Source: Pseudothioclava nitratireducens (GTDB lineage Bacteria > Pseudomonadota > Alphaproteobacteria > Rhodobacterales > Rhodobacteraceae). From it: a DNA stretch of 64,000 nt. The stretch spans positions 62,001 through 126,000 of the forward strand of contig NZ_JARGDK010000007.1 of assembly GCF_029210495.1 (NCBI RefSeq), in the 5' to 3' direction. The stretch's first letter is position 1. Every line of letters starts with the position of its first letter. The notes beneath the pieces are model-generated. The model ran no database searches, was not told the DNA's origin, and saw only the letters and a program-made list of their open reading frames with translations. Positions 1 through 8,485 of the stretch are shown here, in pieces. A program made the position numbers and the translations under genes.

Positions 1-2
1 TC

Positions 3-743
3 GCCTTCAGCCAGTTCGATCAGGCCGCGACCGGGGCGGGGCTTTACTACATGATCCATTCGACGCTGGCGGCGGCGGCGCTGTTCCTCATCGCCGATCT
101 CGTCAAGGAGCGCCGGGGCGCCGATGGTCTCGCGATCCGGCCTGCGCCGAAGATGATCAACCACGGACTCCTGTCGGGGATGTTCTTTGCCGCCGCCATC
201 GCCATGGCGGGGATGCCGCCCTTGTCGGGTTTCCTTGGCAAGCTGATGATCCTCGACGCGTTGCGCGGTGAGTGGCTGGTCTGGGCGGCGATCCTGATTA
301 CCTCGTTGATCGCCATCGTGGGCTTTGGCCGCGCGGGGTCCGAGGTGTTCTGGAAATCCTATGCCGCCGAGGGCGAAACCCCCGAGGGGCCGAAGGACGC
401 CTCGTCGCCGGGTCTGGCCTTTACCGCGGCGGGTGGGCTTCTGGCGGGGCTGGTCGCCATGACGGTGCTGGCCGGTCCGCTGAGCGGTTGGCTGCAAGGC
501 ACTGCCGCCCAGCTTCACGCGCCGCAAGCCTATATCTCGGCGGTGATGGATGGCGCCTATGAACGCGCCATGGAGGCCGAGCGCGCCTATTACGAGAAGA
601 AGGGCTACGGCTCTGACCACGGGGCCGAGCCGCATGTCGCCTTAGAGGCCGAGGTGCAGGAAGAGGCCGCCGATACGGGCCATGACACGGGCTATGACAC
701 GGGCCACGACACGGGCGCGAGCGCGCCCGCCGCGGCGCATTGA
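3..743 (+). CDS. mrpD: Na+/H+ antiporter subunit D, C-terminal part (partial)
   Basis: This is the 3' end of a proton-translocating antiporter subunit of the MrpD/MnhD (NuoN-like) family; the frame is open from base 3, so the start lies outside the window. It belongs to the multi-subunit cation/proton antiporter in the inner membrane. Visible family features are a GAGLYYMIHSTLAAAALFLI helix, an AMAGMPPLSGFLGKLMILDA loop typical of the last third of the protein, and two further helices. It ends in a hydrophilic tail carrying four Asp-Thr-Gly(-His/Tyr) units. mrpE follows 13 bases later, then mrpF and mrpG, so this is the end of an mrp operon whose A-C genes should lie upstream. Confidence 0.9.
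   Translation, partial: AFSQFDQAATGAGLYYMIHSTLAAAALFLIADLVKERRGADGLAIRPAPKMINHGLLSGMFFAAAIAMAGMPPLSGFLGKLMILDALRGEWLVWAAILITSLIAIVGFGRAGSEVFWKSYAAEGETPEGPKDASSPGLAFTAAGGLLAGLVAMTVLAGPLSGWLQGTAAQLHAPQAYISAVMDGAYERAMEAERAYYEKKGYGSDHGAEPHVALEAEVQEEAADTGHDTGYDTGHDTGASAPAAAH
672..716 (+). repeat. 12-bp in-frame tandem repeat in the mrpD tail
   Basis: Three full 12-base units of the form GAYACGGGCYAY (672-683, 684-695, 696-707) are followed by a 9-base partial unit. They encode Asp-Thr-Gly-His/Tyr repeats in the cytoplasmic or periplasmic tail of MrpD. In-frame units of this kind can change copy number by slippage without breaking the frame. Confidence 0.8.
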
Positions 744-756
744 GAAGGAGGCAGGA

Positions 757-1248
757 ATGATCCGCAAATTGCTCCCGCACCCGCATCTGACGCTGCTCCT
801 GACGGTGGTCTGGCTGCTTTTGGCCAATAGCTACACGATGAACTCGCTGGTCTTCGGCGTGATCATGGGGCTGGTGATCCCGTGGGTGACCGCGCCTTAC
901 TGGCCCGACCGCCCGGTGATCCGCCGCTTTCCGAAGATCGTGGAATATGTGCTGATCGTGCTGTGGGACATCATCGTCTCGAACCTCGTGGTGGCCAAGA
1001 TCGTGCTGTTCATGCCGAAATCGAAGCTGCAACCGGCATGGGTGACGGTGCCGCTCGATCTGGTAGAGCCGGAATCGATCACGGTGCTTGCCGGCACGAT
1101 CACGATGACGCCCGGCACGCTCACCGCCGAGATCGCGGCGGATGGGCATAGCCTCCTGGTGCATTGCCTGCACGCGCCCGATCCCGACGGGGTGCGCGAC
1201 GACATCAAGGCCCGCTACGAACGCCGCCTGAAGGAGATTTTCGAATGA
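757..1248 (+). CDS. mrpE: Na+/H+ antiporter subunit E
   Basis: MrpE/MnhE family membrane subunit (163 aa) of the Mrp cation/proton antiporter complex. The N-terminal half holds two hydrophobic helices (HLTLLLTVVWLLLANS and a following SLVFGVIMGLVIPWV). The C-terminal half is the usual soluble domain with a LAGTITMTPGTLT stretch characteristic of MrpE. The start at 757 is chosen because GAGAAGGAGG sits just before it; an upstream in-frame ATG at 682 lies inside mrpD. The stop overlaps the mrpF start (ATGA), suggesting translational coupling. Confidence 0.93.
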   Translation: MIRKLLPHPHLTLLLTVVWLLLANSYTMNSLVFGVIMGLVIPWVTAPYWPDRPVIRRFPKIVEYVLIVLWDIIVSNLVVAKIVLFMPKSKLQPAWVTVPLDLVEPESITVLAGTITMTPGTLTAEIAADGHSLLVHCLHAPDPDGVRDDIKARYERRLKEIFE

Positions 1249-1514
1249 TCACCTATGCGCTGATATTCGCGATTTCATGCTTTTCCGTGGCCCTGCTGTT
1301 CAACCTCTACCGCGTCGTGCACGCGCCGGGTGTGACCGACCGGGTGCTGGCTCTCGACACGATGGCGATCAATGCGATCGGGCTTCTGGTGCTGTTCGGT
1401 ATCTGGGAAGGCACGGCGATCTTCTTCGAGGCTTCGATCCTCTACGCGATGACCGGGTTCGTGGCGACCGTGGCTTACGCGAAATTCCTGCTGCGCGGCG
1501 ATATCATCGAGTGA
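1245..1514 (+). CDS. mrpF: Na+/H+ antiporter subunit F
   Basis: Small (89 aa), almost entirely hydrophobic MrpF/MnhF protein with three predicted membrane segments. The conserved GVTDRVLALDTMAIN motif lies between the first and second helices (about residues 29-43) and is diagnostic of the family. It overlaps the mrpE stop by four bases and lies seven bases before mrpG. It is a structural subunit of the Mrp antiporter in the inner membrane. Confidence 0.94.
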   Translation: MITYALIFAISCFSVALLFNLYRVVHAPGVTDRVLALDTMAINAIGLLVLFGIWEGTAIFFEASILYAMTGFVATVAYAKFLLRGDIIE

Positions 1515-1521
1515 GGGCGAT

Positions 1522-1926
1522 ATGGAACTGTTCTGGGAAATCCTGATCTCTGCACTGCTCGTGATCGGCGGGTTCTTTGGCCTCGTCGGCAGCTTCGGGC
1601 TGGTCAAACTGCCCGACCCGATGACGCGGCTGCACGCGCCGACCAAGGCGGCGACGCTGGGCGTGGGCGCGGTGCTGATCGCGTCGATGATCTGGTTCGG
1701 CGTGTTCAAGGACGATCTGACCCTGCATGAGCTGATGATCACGATCTTCCTGTTCCTGACCGCGCCGATCAGCGCGCATTTCATCGCCAAGGCCAATATC
1801 TTCAAGGACTGGCCCTCCGACAAACTCCCGCGCCCGCATGGCGAGGGCGAATGGGCGGTGCATCAGGCCGATGCCGACACCTCGGCCGAGGAACTCGAAG
1901 AGGCGGAAGAGGCCCGCAAAGGCTGA
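1522..1926 (+). CDS. mrpG: Na+/H+ antiporter subunit G
   Basis: MrpG/MnhG family subunit (134 aa), the last gene of the mrp operon. Three hydrophobic segments are visible, with the family motif GSFGLVKLPDPMTRLHAPTK at about residues 27-46, followed by an acidic hydrophilic tail rich in Glu and Ala. The start follows a GAGGGCG ribosome-binding stretch. Downstream is a dispersed repeat and a hairpin shared with convergent dapA. Confidence 0.94.
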   Translation: MELFWEILISALLVIGGFFGLVGSFGLVKLPDPMTRLHAPTKAATLGVGAVLIASMIWFGVFKDDLTLHELMITIFLFLTAPISAHFIAKANIFKDWPSDKLPRPHGEGEWAVHQADADTSAEELEEAEEARKG

Positions 1927-1932
1927 TCCCAT

Positions 1933-1984
1933 CCAATCGCTTGAAATATCCCGGGGGTCCGGGGGGCAGAGCCCCCGGCACGCT
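1933..1984 (+). repeat. AAATATCCCGGGGG dispersed repeat, copy 1 (type A)
   Basis: A CCAATCGC box is followed by TTGAAATATCCCGGGGGTCC and then a GC palindrome with arms CCGGGGG/CCCCCGG. The same sequence recurs at 7643-7700, 7723-7787, 22556-22600 and 48901-48960. This copy lies between the convergent genes mrpG and dapA. A role as a transcript-end hairpin is inferred from position and dyad symmetry. Confidence 0.8.
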
Positions 1985-1992
1985 CCAAGGAA

Positions 1993-2023
1993 AAAGGCGC
2001 GAAGGGGGGGCCCTCGCGCCTTT
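1993..2023. terminator. Bidirectional hairpin terminator between mrpG and dapA
   Basis: Perfect 10-base arms AAAGGCGCGA (1993-2002) and TCGCGCCTTT (2014-2023) enclose an 11-base loop. Read on the minus strand the stem runs into a T tract (bases 1995-1991 and beyond), giving a good intrinsic terminator for dapA. On the plus strand the U tract is shorter. Confidence 0.75.
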
Positions 2024-2049
2024 CGCAATGTGCTGAGTGCTGTCAGACC

Positions 2050-2922
2050 TCAGAGCAGCCCGGCATGGGCAAGGGCCGCGTCGAGCTGCGCCTTGGTGCT
2101 GTCCAGAAGCCCGGTCAGCGGCAGGCGCACCTCGTCCGAGCACAGGCCCAGCCGCGACATCGCGTATTTCGCGCCCGCGACACCCGGCTCGACAAAGATC
2201 GCCTCATGCAGCGGCATCAGTTTGTCCTGATAAGCCAGCGCCTTGGCGTAATCGCCCGCAAGCGTCGCTTCCTGCATCTGTGCGCAGAGCTTCGGCGCGA
2301 CATTCGCGGTGACCGAGATACAGCCCACGCCGCCCATCGCGTTGAAGCCGACGGCGGTCGCGTCCTCGCCCGAGATTTGCGCGAAATCGGCGCCACAGGT
2401 CATCCGCTGCTTGGCCACGCGGCTCAGATCGCCGGTCGCGTCTTTCACGCCGACGATGCGTGGCAGTTTCGCCAACTCGCCCATCGTCGCCGGGCTCATG
2501 TCGATCACCGAGCGGCCGGGGATGTTATAGATCACGATCGGCAGGGTGCAGGCATCGTGCATCGCGGTGAAATGCGCGATCAGCCCGCGTTGCGTCGGCT
2601 TGTTGTAATAGGGCGTCACCACCAGTGCGGCATCGGCACCTGCGGCTTCGGCATGCTGGATCAGCTCGATCCCCTCGCGGGTATAGTTCGAGCCCGCGCC
2701 CGCGATCACCGGGATGCGGCCCGCGACGGCCTTGACCACTTCGGCCACGACGGTGTTGTGTTCGTCATGGCTCAGCGTCGGGCTTTCGCCAGTGGTGCCG
2801 ACCGGCACGAGGCCGTGGCTGCCCTGCTCGATATGCCACTCGACCAGCTTCTTGAGCGTGTCCAGATCCAGCTCGCCGTTCTTGAACGGCGTGATGAGTG
2901 CGGGGATGGACCCTTTGAACAT
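2050..2922 (-). CDS. dapA: 4-hydroxy-tetrahydrodipicolinate synthase
   Basis: DapA (290 aa) condenses pyruvate with aspartate semialdehyde in the first committed step of lysine/diaminopimelate synthesis in the cytoplasm. The catalytic residues are visible: GTTGES with Thr43/Thr44, YNIPGRS with Tyr132, and the Schiff-base Lys160 in GVKDATGD. The start at 2922 is preceded on the minus strand by AAAGGAG at proper spacing and gives the normal family length; a longer in-frame opening to 3240 is rejected. It is divergent from the transglycosylase gene and convergent with mrpG. lysA, the last enzyme of the same pathway, lies at 60 kb. Confidence 0.96.
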   Translation of the reverse strand: MFKGSIPALITPFKNGELDLDTLKKLVEWHIEQGSHGLVPVGTTGESPTLSHDEHNTVVAEVVKAVAGRIPVIAGAGSNYTREGIELIQHAEAAGADAALVVTPYYNKPTQRGLIAHFTAMHDACTLPIVIYNIPGRSVIDMSPATMGELAKLPRIVGVKDATGDLSRVAKQRMTCGADFAQISGEDATAVGFNAMGGVGCISVTANVAPKLCAQMQEATLAGDYAKALAYQDKLMPLHEAIFVEPGVAGAKYAMSRLGLCSDEVRLPLTGLLDSTKAQLDAALAHAGLL

Positions 2923-2980
2923 GACACGCTCCTTTGCATTGCGTTCAGGCCGGATTCGGCCCGGTTGAAATCGGGCGGAC

Positions 2981-3007
2981 ATTATGCGAGGCGCGCGCGC
3001 TTGCCAA
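2981..3007 (-). promoter_or_regulatory. Possible dapA promoter
   Basis: On the minus strand a TTGGCA hexamer (3007-3002) precedes CATAAT (2986-2981). Each is close to the sigma-70 consensus, but the spacer is only 15 bases. The site lies about 60 bases before the dapA start. The short spacing keeps confidence low. Confidence 0.35.
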
Positions 3008-3067
3008 CTTGTGAATTGCATGGGCGCGCGGATGCAGGCAGGTAGGGGAAAACGACCGGGCAGGGCG

Positions 3068-5005
3068 ATGATCAGACGAATTCTCATGGCGGCCGTTCTG
3101 GCCGCGGCGCTGGGCGCGCCGGGGCTTGCGCAGGGCACGGGGGCGCAGGCCTTGGCCGAGGCGATGACGGCGGTTGGCCGCAAAGACTGGCCCGCCGCAG
3201 AGGCGCAATCGCGCATCGCCGGGCCGCTCGCGTTCGACATCGTGGAATGGCACCGGCTGCGCGCGGGCGAGGGGCGGTTCGCCGATTACGCGGATTTTGC
3301 CGCGCGGCGCGCGAACTGGCCCGGCATGCCGCTGTTGCGGCGCAAGGGCGAGGCGGTTCTGGACGAGGGCACGCCCGAACAGATCATCGCCTATTTCTCG
3401 GGTCATGCGCCGCTGACCGGCGCGGGCGCGCTGGCGCTGATCGCGGCCTATCAAAGCATGGGCGAGGCGACCAAGGCGCAGACCGTGGCCGAGGCCGCAT
3501 GGCGTGAGTTGGATCTCAGCGCCGAGGATCAGGCCACCTTTCTGGAGCGGCACGCGGCATGGGTCACGCCCCATCATGGCGGGCGGATGCAGACGATGCT
3601 CGACCGTACCGATTTGACGCAGGCGCGGCGGATGCTCGATCTGGTGACGCCGGGGACCAGGACGGTTGCGGCGGCGCGGATTGCGCTTCAGGCGCGCACG
3701 GCGGGCGTTGACGCGCTGATCGAGGCGATCCCCGAGCGGATGATGGGGTCTTATGGGCTCGCGCGGGATCGCGCGGTCTGGCGCTGGCGGATGGGGTTTG
3801 AGGATGGCGCCGCCGATCTGATTCTGGAACGCTCGGAAAGCGCCGCGCATCTGGGCGACCCGGCGCTGTGGGCGGATGTGCGCGCGCGGATGGCGCGCTG
3901 GGATCTGCGCAACGGCAACCCGCGCCGCGCCTACAAGATCGCCGCGCGGCATCGGCTGAGCGATCATGGCAGCGATTACGCCGATCTCGAATGGCTCGCG
4001 GGCTATGCCGCGCTGAAGCTGGGCGATGCGCCGACCGCGCTGCGCCATTTCGAGGCCATGGGCGATGTCGTCGCCAGCCCGATCAGCAGTTCGCGCGCGG
4101 CCTATTGGCAGGGGCGGGCGCTGGAGCAGATGGGGCAGATGGGCCCGGCCAAGGCTGCCTTTGCCGAGGGCGCGCGCTGGCAGACGGCCTATTACGGGCT
4201 GCTCTCCGCCGAGCGTCTGGGCCAGCCGCTGGACCCGGCCCTGTCGGCAAGCCCGGCCTTGCCCGATTGGCGCGGCCAGCCTTTCGAGCAGAGCAGCGTT
4301 TTTCAGGCGGCGCTCTTGCTGCGCGAAGCGGGGCAGGATGCCTTGGCCGAGCGGTTCCTGCTGCATCTCGAAGAGAGCCTGCCGCCCGAGCAGATCGCGC
4401 CGCTGGCGGCGCTCGCGCTCGATTGGAGGGATACGCATCTGGCGCTGCGGCTGGGCAAGCGGGCGGCCTCGGACGGGGTGGTGCTGGTGCCTGCCTATTA
4501 CCCGATCCCCGACCTGACGACGCATGATCTTGGCGTGCCCGAAGAGTTGGTGCTGGCGATTGCGCGCCGCGAGAGCGAGTTCGATCATCGGGTCGTCAGC
4601 CATGCGGGGGCTATGGGGCTCATGCAGGTGATGCCGGGCACCGCCAAGATGATGGCCGAAGAGATCGGCGAGCCTTATCAGGAGGCGCGCCTGACCACGG
4701 ATGCCACCTACAATGCGCGGCTGGGCGGGGCTTACCTGCGGCATCTGCGCGAGGAGTTTGGCCCCTCGATCGTGCTGGTCGCGGCGGGCTACAATGCCGG
4801 GCCGGGGCGGCCGCGCCGCTGGATGACCGAGATGGGCGACCCGCGTGTGGGCGCGGTGGATGTGGTCGATTGGGTCGAGATGATCCCCTTCGACGAGACC
4901 CGCAACTACGTCATGCGGGTGGCCGAGAGCCTGCCGGTTTACCGCGCGCGGCTGGGTCTGCCGGCGGTCAAATTCACGACCGATCTGCGGGGCGTAGCGC
5001 GCTAG
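3068..5005 (+). CDS. Soluble lytic murein transglycosylase (SLT family)
   Basis: Periplasmic lytic transglycosylase (645 aa) that cleaves the MurNAc-GlcNAc bond of peptidoglycan with formation of 1,6-anhydro-muramyl ends. A signal peptide is evident ([23 protein letters not shown]). The middle is a long alpha-helical, Ala-rich superhelix like the U/L domains of Slt70. The C-terminal SLT domain carries the catalytic Glu (about residue 502, in ARRESEFD), [13 protein letters not shown] and [13 protein letters not shown]. The start at 3068 is preferred over the upstream frame opening at 2984 because it begins the signal peptide directly. The stop overlaps the 3' end of the convergent exporter gene. 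Confidence 0.92.
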   Translation: MIRRILMAAVLAAALGAPGLAQGTGAQALAEAMTAVGRKDWPAAEAQSRIAGPLAFDIVEWHRLRAGEGRFADYADFAARRANWPGMPLLRRKGEAVLDEGTPEQIIAYFSGHAPLTGAGALALIAAYQSMGEATKAQTVAEAAWRELDLSAEDQATFLERHAAWVTPHHGGRMQTMLDRTDLTQARRMLDLVTPGTRTVAAARIALQARTAGVDALIEAIPERMMGSYGLARDRAVWRWRMGFEDGAADLILERSESAAHLGDPALWADVRARMARWDLRNGNPRRAYKIAARHRLSDHGSDYADLEWLAGYAALKLGDAPTALRHFEAMGDVVASPISSSRAAYWQGRALEQMGQMGPAKAAFAEGARWQTAYYGLLSAERLGQPLDPALSASPALPDWRGQPFEQSSVFQAALLLREAGQDALAERFLLHLEESLPPEQIAPLAALALDWRDTHLALRLGKRAASDGVVLVPAYYPIPDLTTHDLGVPEELVLAIARRESEFDHRVVSHAGAMGLMQVMPGTAKMMAEEIGEPYQEARLTTDATYNARLGGAYLRHLREEFGPSIVLVAAGYNAGPGRPRRWMTEMGDPRVGAVDVVDWVEMIPFDETRNYVMRVAESLPVYRARLGLPAVKFTTDLRGVAR

Positions 5006-5874
5006 CTCCGGCGCTTGCGACCCGTGCGCAGAATGGTGAAGATCCCCGCTGCCGCCACGACGCCCGCGCCGATGGCGACATTGGGTTCGAGCACTTCGTC
5101 GAACACGATCATCCCCAGCCCCGCCGCCCAGACAAGTTGCAGATAGGCGAAGGGCTGGATCGCGGAGGCCTCGGCGACCTCATAGGCCTTGATCAGCAGG
5201 AAATGCGCGGTCGATGCGGTCAGGCAGAGCACCGCCATCCAGCCCCAGTCGGCCGGTGCGAGCGGCTCCCAGTAGGGCAGGCCGATGGCGGTGACCACGA
5301 TGGCCCCCACCACGCCGGTATAGAAGAACGAGACCGAGGCCGGGTCCTTGCGCCCGACATAGCGGGTGAGCAGCGAGTAGAGCGCAAAGAGAAACGCGGC
5401 GGCGAGCGGCACCAGCGCCTTGGCGGAAAACACGCCGAAGCCCGGTTCGAGGATGATCAGCACGCCAACGAAACCGATGGCGATGGCGATGGCGCGCCGC
5501 CAACCGACCTTTTCGCCAAGGATCGGGCCGGACAGCACCGCGACGATCAGCGGATAAGAGGCAAAAACGGCGTGGGTCTCGACGAGGCCGAGCAGCACGA
5601 ACGCCTGCACCATGACGATCACCTCGACGATCATGATGACCGAGCGGACGATCTGGACCAAGGGCTGGGCCGAGCGGGTGGCCTTTTTCAAACCGCCGGG
5701 CGCGCGCGCAGCCAGCACGATCACGAAGCCCGCGAAGAACCAGAACCGCACCATGAGCGCCATGAAGACGTTATATTCGCCCGCGATATGGCGTGAGATG
5801 CCGTCCTGCATCGCGAAGATGAAGGTCACCGCCACCATCAGCCAGATGCCCTTGCGGGTGTCCTGTTCAGCCAT
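5002..5874 (-). CDS. DMT-superfamily (EamA) transporter
   Basis: Inner-membrane protein of 290 aa with about ten hydrophobic segments arranged as two EamA repeats. It is probably a small-metabolite exporter of the drug/metabolite transporter superfamily; the substrate cannot be read from the sequence. The second half contains LGEKVGWRRAIAIAIGFVGV, a typical EamA signature. The 3' end overlaps the transglycosylase gene tail to tail, and the 5' end overlaps the mnmD stop by eight bases on the same strand, suggesting co-transcription with it. Confidence 0.85.
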   Translation of the reverse strand: MAEQDTRKGIWLMVAVTFIFAMQDGISRHIAGEYNVFMALMVRFWFFAGFVIVLAARAPGGLKKATRSAQPLVQIVRSVIMIVEVIVMVQAFVLLGLVETHAVFASYPLIVAVLSGPILGEKVGWRRAIAIAIGFVGVLIILEPGFGVFSAKALVPLAAAFLFALYSLLTRYVGRKDPASVSFFYTGVVGAIVVTAIGLPYWEPLAPADWGWMAVLCLTASTAHFLLIKAYEVAEASAIQPFAYLQLVWAAGLGMIVFDEVLEPNVAIGAGVVAAAGIFTILRTGRKRRS

Positions 5875-6541
5875 GTTTGCGGCCCGTGCTCATGTGGCGC
5901 TTGTGCCCGTGGCCCGGCGCGCGGCTGACCTCGAAGCCCGCTGCGGCAAGGTTCCGGCGCACGAAGCCAGCAGCGGTATAGGTCGCGAAGCTGCCACCCG
6001 GCGCGGTATGGCGCCCGACCTCCGCCATCAGGCTCTCGCCCCACAGCTCTGGGTTCTTTGCGGGCGAAAACCCGTCGAGGAACCACGCATCCGCGCGCCC
6101 TTCCCACGCGGGCAGCGTCTCTCGCGCATCGCCAATGACGATTTCCACCGCGATCGGGCCGAACTGAAACCGGGTCTCGCCCCGCGCCCATGCGTCGAGC
6201 AGCGGATCTGCCACGGCGCGCGCCTCGGGAAAGGCGTCAAGCGCGCGCGCCATTTCGGCGGCGCTCATCGGGAAGGCCTCGAAGCTGGTGAAGCGGATCG
6301 GCACGTCTTCGGGCGCAATCAGGCGCAGCGCCAGCAGGTTCAGCCCGGTGCCAAAGCCCAGCTCGACCACGTGAAAACCGGGGGCTAGCCGCGCGGGCAG
6401 GTCATTGCCGTCCAGAAATACATGGCGCGTCTCGGCCAACCCGTTCGCGAGCGAGAAATAGGGGTCGTCAAAGCGCGTCGAGACCGGGGTCGATCCGTCG
6501 CGCCAGTCGAGGGCGGCTTGGCTCTGGTCAGGGGGCGGCAT
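5867..6541 (-). CDS. mnmD: tRNA (5-methylaminomethyl-2-thiouridine)-methyltransferase MnmD
   Basis: SAM-dependent methyltransferase (224 aa) equivalent to the N-terminal domain of bifunctional MnmC. It completes the mnm5s2U modification at wobble position 34. Evidence is the SAM-binding VVELGFGTGLNLLAL (about residue 67) and the family hallmark WFLDGFSPAKNPELW. The start at 6541 gives MPPPDQSQAALDW, the usual MnmD opening; the longer frame to 6778 runs into the divergent gene. It stands back to back with the FAD oxidase that in enterobacteria is fused to it. Confidence 0.88.
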   Translation of the reverse strand: MPPPDQSQAALDWRDGSTPVSTRFDDPYFSLANGLAETRHVFLDGNDLPARLAPGFHVVELGFGTGLNLLALRLIAPEDVPIRFTSFEAFPMSAAEMARALDAFPEARAVADPLLDAWARGETRFQFGPIAVEIVIGDARETLPAWEGRADAWFLDGFSPAKNPELWGESLMAEVGRHTAPGGSFATYTAAGFVRRNLAAAGFEVSRAPGHGHKRHMSTGRKHG

Positions 6542-6593
6542 TGCGGGTAGGTCCTTGGGGATCAGAGCGCGACAGTGGCGAAAGGACGCGGGA

Positions 6594-7643
6594 ATGGCAA
6601 GCGGGCGCGTAGAGCTGACAGTGCGGGGCGGGGGCGCGTTCGGTCTCTCGATCGCGTTCGAGGCGGCGCGCCGGGGTGCCCGCGTTCGGCTGATCGAGGC
6701 GCGCGGGATCGGGGCCGGATCTTCGGGCGGCACGGTGGGCGCGCTGGCCCCGCATGTGCCGGAGAATTGGAACCCCAAGAAACAGTTTCAATTCGAGAGC
6801 CTGCGGATGGCCGAGGGGTTCTGGACCGCGGCGCGCGAGGCCGGAGGCAAGGATGCGGGCTATGCGCGCACCGGACGCGTGCAACCGCTGATGGACGCCG
6901 CACAGGTGGCCCGCGCACAGGAGCGCGCCGCGCAGGCCGCGATGCTTTGGCAGGGCTTTGCGGAATGGCGCGTGGTCGAGGGCGGCGATCTGGGGCCGCT
7001 CGCCCCCGCCGCGCCGAACGGGTTCTACGTGTTCGACACGCTCACCGCCCGCGCGGCCCCGCGTGCGGCGGGCGCGTCGCTTGCCGCCGCGATCGAGGCG
7101 CTGGGCGGAGAGATTGTTTTAGGCGAAGCCGAGGAGATCGGTCAGGTGATCCATGCGACCGGGACGGAGGGCTTGGCGGAGCTGTCCCGGACACTTGGCA
7201 AATCGGTCGGAGGCGGTGTGAAGGGCCAATCTGCGCTCTTGCGCTATGACGCCCCGGACGCGCCGCAGGTCTATGCCGAAAGCCTGCATATCGTGCCCCA
7301 TGCCGATGGGACGGTGGCGATCGGCTCAACCTCGGAGCGCGAGTTCGAGGACGGCGCGGCAACGGATGCGCAACTCGACGCGCTGGTCGAAAAGGCCCGC
7401 CGCCTCTGCCCTGCGCTCGCCGATGCGCCAGTCATCGACCGCTGGGCCGGTGTGCGCCCCCGCGCCAAATCCCGCGCGCCGATGCTCGGCGCCTGGCCCG
7501 GGCGGCCCGGCCACTTCATCGCCAATGGCGGCTTCAAGATCGGCTTTGGCATGGCGCCCAAGGTCGCGCAAACCATGGTCGATCTGGTGCTGGAAGGGCG
7601 CGATGCGATCCCCGAGGGCTTTCGCGTCGAGGACAATCTCTAG
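6594..7643 (+). CDS. FAD-dependent oxidoreductase, MnmC oxidase-domain-like
   Basis: D-amino-acid-oxidase-fold flavoprotein of 349 aa. It has an N-terminal FAD-binding RGGGAFGLSIAFEA glycine motif, then VRLIEARGIGAGSS, and a C-terminal GFKIGFGMAP segment contacting the flavin. Its position, 52 bases from divergent mnmD, suggests it is the detached MnmC oxidase that removes the carboxymethyl group from cmnm5s2U34 of tRNA before MnmD methylates; this role is an inference. The start at 6594 follows AAAGGACGCGGGA; an earlier ATG at 6555 has no such site. It could instead be a general glycine/D-amino-acid oxidase. Confidence 0.75.
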   Translation: MASGRVELTVRGGGAFGLSIAFEAARRGARVRLIEARGIGAGSSGGTVGALAPHVPENWNPKKQFQFESLRMAEGFWTAAREAGGKDAGYARTGRVQPLMDAAQVARAQERAAQAAMLWQGFAEWRVVEGGDLGPLAPAAPNGFYVFDTLTARAAPRAAGASLAAAIEALGGEIVLGEAEEIGQVIHATGTEGLAELSRTLGKSVGGGVKGQSALLRYDAPDAPQVYAESLHIVPHADGTVAIGSTSEREFEDGAATDAQLDALVEKARRLCPALADAPVIDRWAGVRPRAKSRAPMLGAWPGRPGHFIANGGFKIGFGMAPKVAQTMVDLVLEGRDAIPEGFRVEDNL

Positions 7644-7700
7644 GGGGCGCTGCCCTCTCGCGCGGGCCGCGCTCACCCCCGGGATATTTCGGGCGATTGG
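7643..7700 (-). repeat. AAATATCCCGGGGG dispersed repeat, copy 2 (type B, inverted)
   Basis: On the minus strand this reads CCAATCGC, then AAATATCCCGGGGGTGA, a GC spacer, and AGGGCAGCGCCCCC. It begins at the last base of the oxidoreductase stop codon. It faces copy 3 in the same convergent intergenic gap. Confidence 0.78.
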
Positions 7701-7722
7701 ACACGCAGAGACGTCTCCCCTT

Positions 7723-7787
7723 CCAATCGCGTCAAATATCCCGGGGGGTGAATTTGCGTCAGCAAAGAGGGGGGCAGCGCCCCCCCC
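7723..7787 (+). repeat. AAATATCCCGGGGG dispersed repeat, copy 3 (type B)
   Basis: CCAATCGCGTC is followed by AAATATCCCGGGGGG, then TGAATTTGCGTCAGCAAAGA and GGGGGGCAGCGCCCCCC. It is arranged head to head with copy 2 and ends eight bases before the moaE stop. Together the two copies fill most of the 151-base convergent gap. Confidence 0.78.
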
Positions 7788-7794
7788 GACCCGC

Positions 7795-8235
7795 CTACCA
7801 GCGTTTGAGCGCGTCTTCGTCCGCGTCCTTGGCCGCGACCCAGGCGGTGCCCGAACGCATATGTTCCTTCTTCCAGAAGGGCGCGCGGGATTTGAGGTAA
7901 TCCATCAGGAACTCGGCGGCCTCAAAGGCGGCGACGCGGTGCCGGGCGGCGGTGGCGACCATCATGATCGGCTCGCCCACGGCAAGGCGGCCGTGGCGGT
8001 GGATCACCAGCGCATCGGCAAGCTCCCAGCGGGTCATCGCCTCTTCGGTGATCTTGGCAATCGCGCGTTCGGTCATGCCGGGGTAATGCTCGAGTTCGAG
8101 CGCCTCGAGATCGCCCGAGTCGTCGCGCACGATCCCGGTGAAGGTGACGACTGCGCCGACATTGTTGCCGCCTGTGCCGAAGCTGGCCGTCTCGGCGGCG
8201 AAGTCGAAGGGCTCTGTCTGGACCGCGATTTTCAC
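7795..8235 (-). CDS. moaE: Molybdopterin synthase catalytic subunit
   Basis: MoaE (146 aa), the large subunit of molybdopterin synthase. It inserts two dithiolene sulfurs into precursor Z (cPMP) using the thiocarboxylated C-terminus of MoaD. Family motifs are GAVVTFTGIVRD at about residues 27-38, LELEHYPGM, HRHGRLAVGE and the C-terminal PFWKKEH with the conserved lysine pair. It starts one base after the moaD stop on the minus strand. Confidence 0.95.
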   Translation of the reverse strand: MKIAVQTEPFDFAAETASFGTGGNNVGAVVTFTGIVRDDSGDLEALELEHYPGMTERAIAKITEEAMTRWELADALVIHRHGRLAVGEPIMMVATAARHRVAAFEAAEFLMDYLKSRAPFWKKEHMRSGTAWVAAKDADEDALKRW

Positions 8236-8236
8236 C

Positions 8237-8485
8237 TCAGCCCCCGGTCATTGGCGGGAAGAACGCGACTTCGCGCACGCCTTCGAGGGGCGCGTCGAAC
8301 CCGGACAGGTCTTGATCGAGCGCCACGCGCAGCGCGCTGGTATCCGCGAAGGCCGCGTCATAGCGCGGATCGCGCGCGCGCAGTTCCGTGACGAGATCGG
8401 CGACCGTACGGGCCGAAGTTTCGACCGTTTCGCGCGGCACGCCGATGCGTTCCCGGACCCATGCGAAATAAAGAACCTCAACCAT
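8237..8485 (-). CDS. moaD: Molybdopterin synthase sulfur carrier subunit
   Basis: Ubiquitin-like sulfur carrier MoaD (82 aa). The protein ends in the required Gly-Gly (PPMTGG), the site of adenylation and thiocarboxylate formation. The N-terminus (VEVLYFAWVRERIG) is typical of the family. It overlaps the pgsA stop by eight bases upstream and is followed at once by moaE, so all three are probably one transcript. Confidence 0.94.
   Translation of the reverse strand: MVEVLYFAWVRERIGVPRETVETSARTVADLVTELRARDPRYDAAFADTSALRVALDQDLSGFDAPLEGVREVAFFPPMTGG

Noticed and set aside
672-716. Short repeats considered as a CRISPR remnant
   Set aside because: Units are 12 bases, contiguous, without spacers, and in frame with mrpD.
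2945-4744. Long minus-strand frame opposite the transglycosylase
   Set aside because: Arg/Pro-rich nonsense-free shadow caused by codon bias; it overlaps the dapA start.
8478-8485. pgsA/moaD overlap considered a frameshift
   Set aside because: Both proteins have complete, family-typical ends, so it is a normal short overlap.
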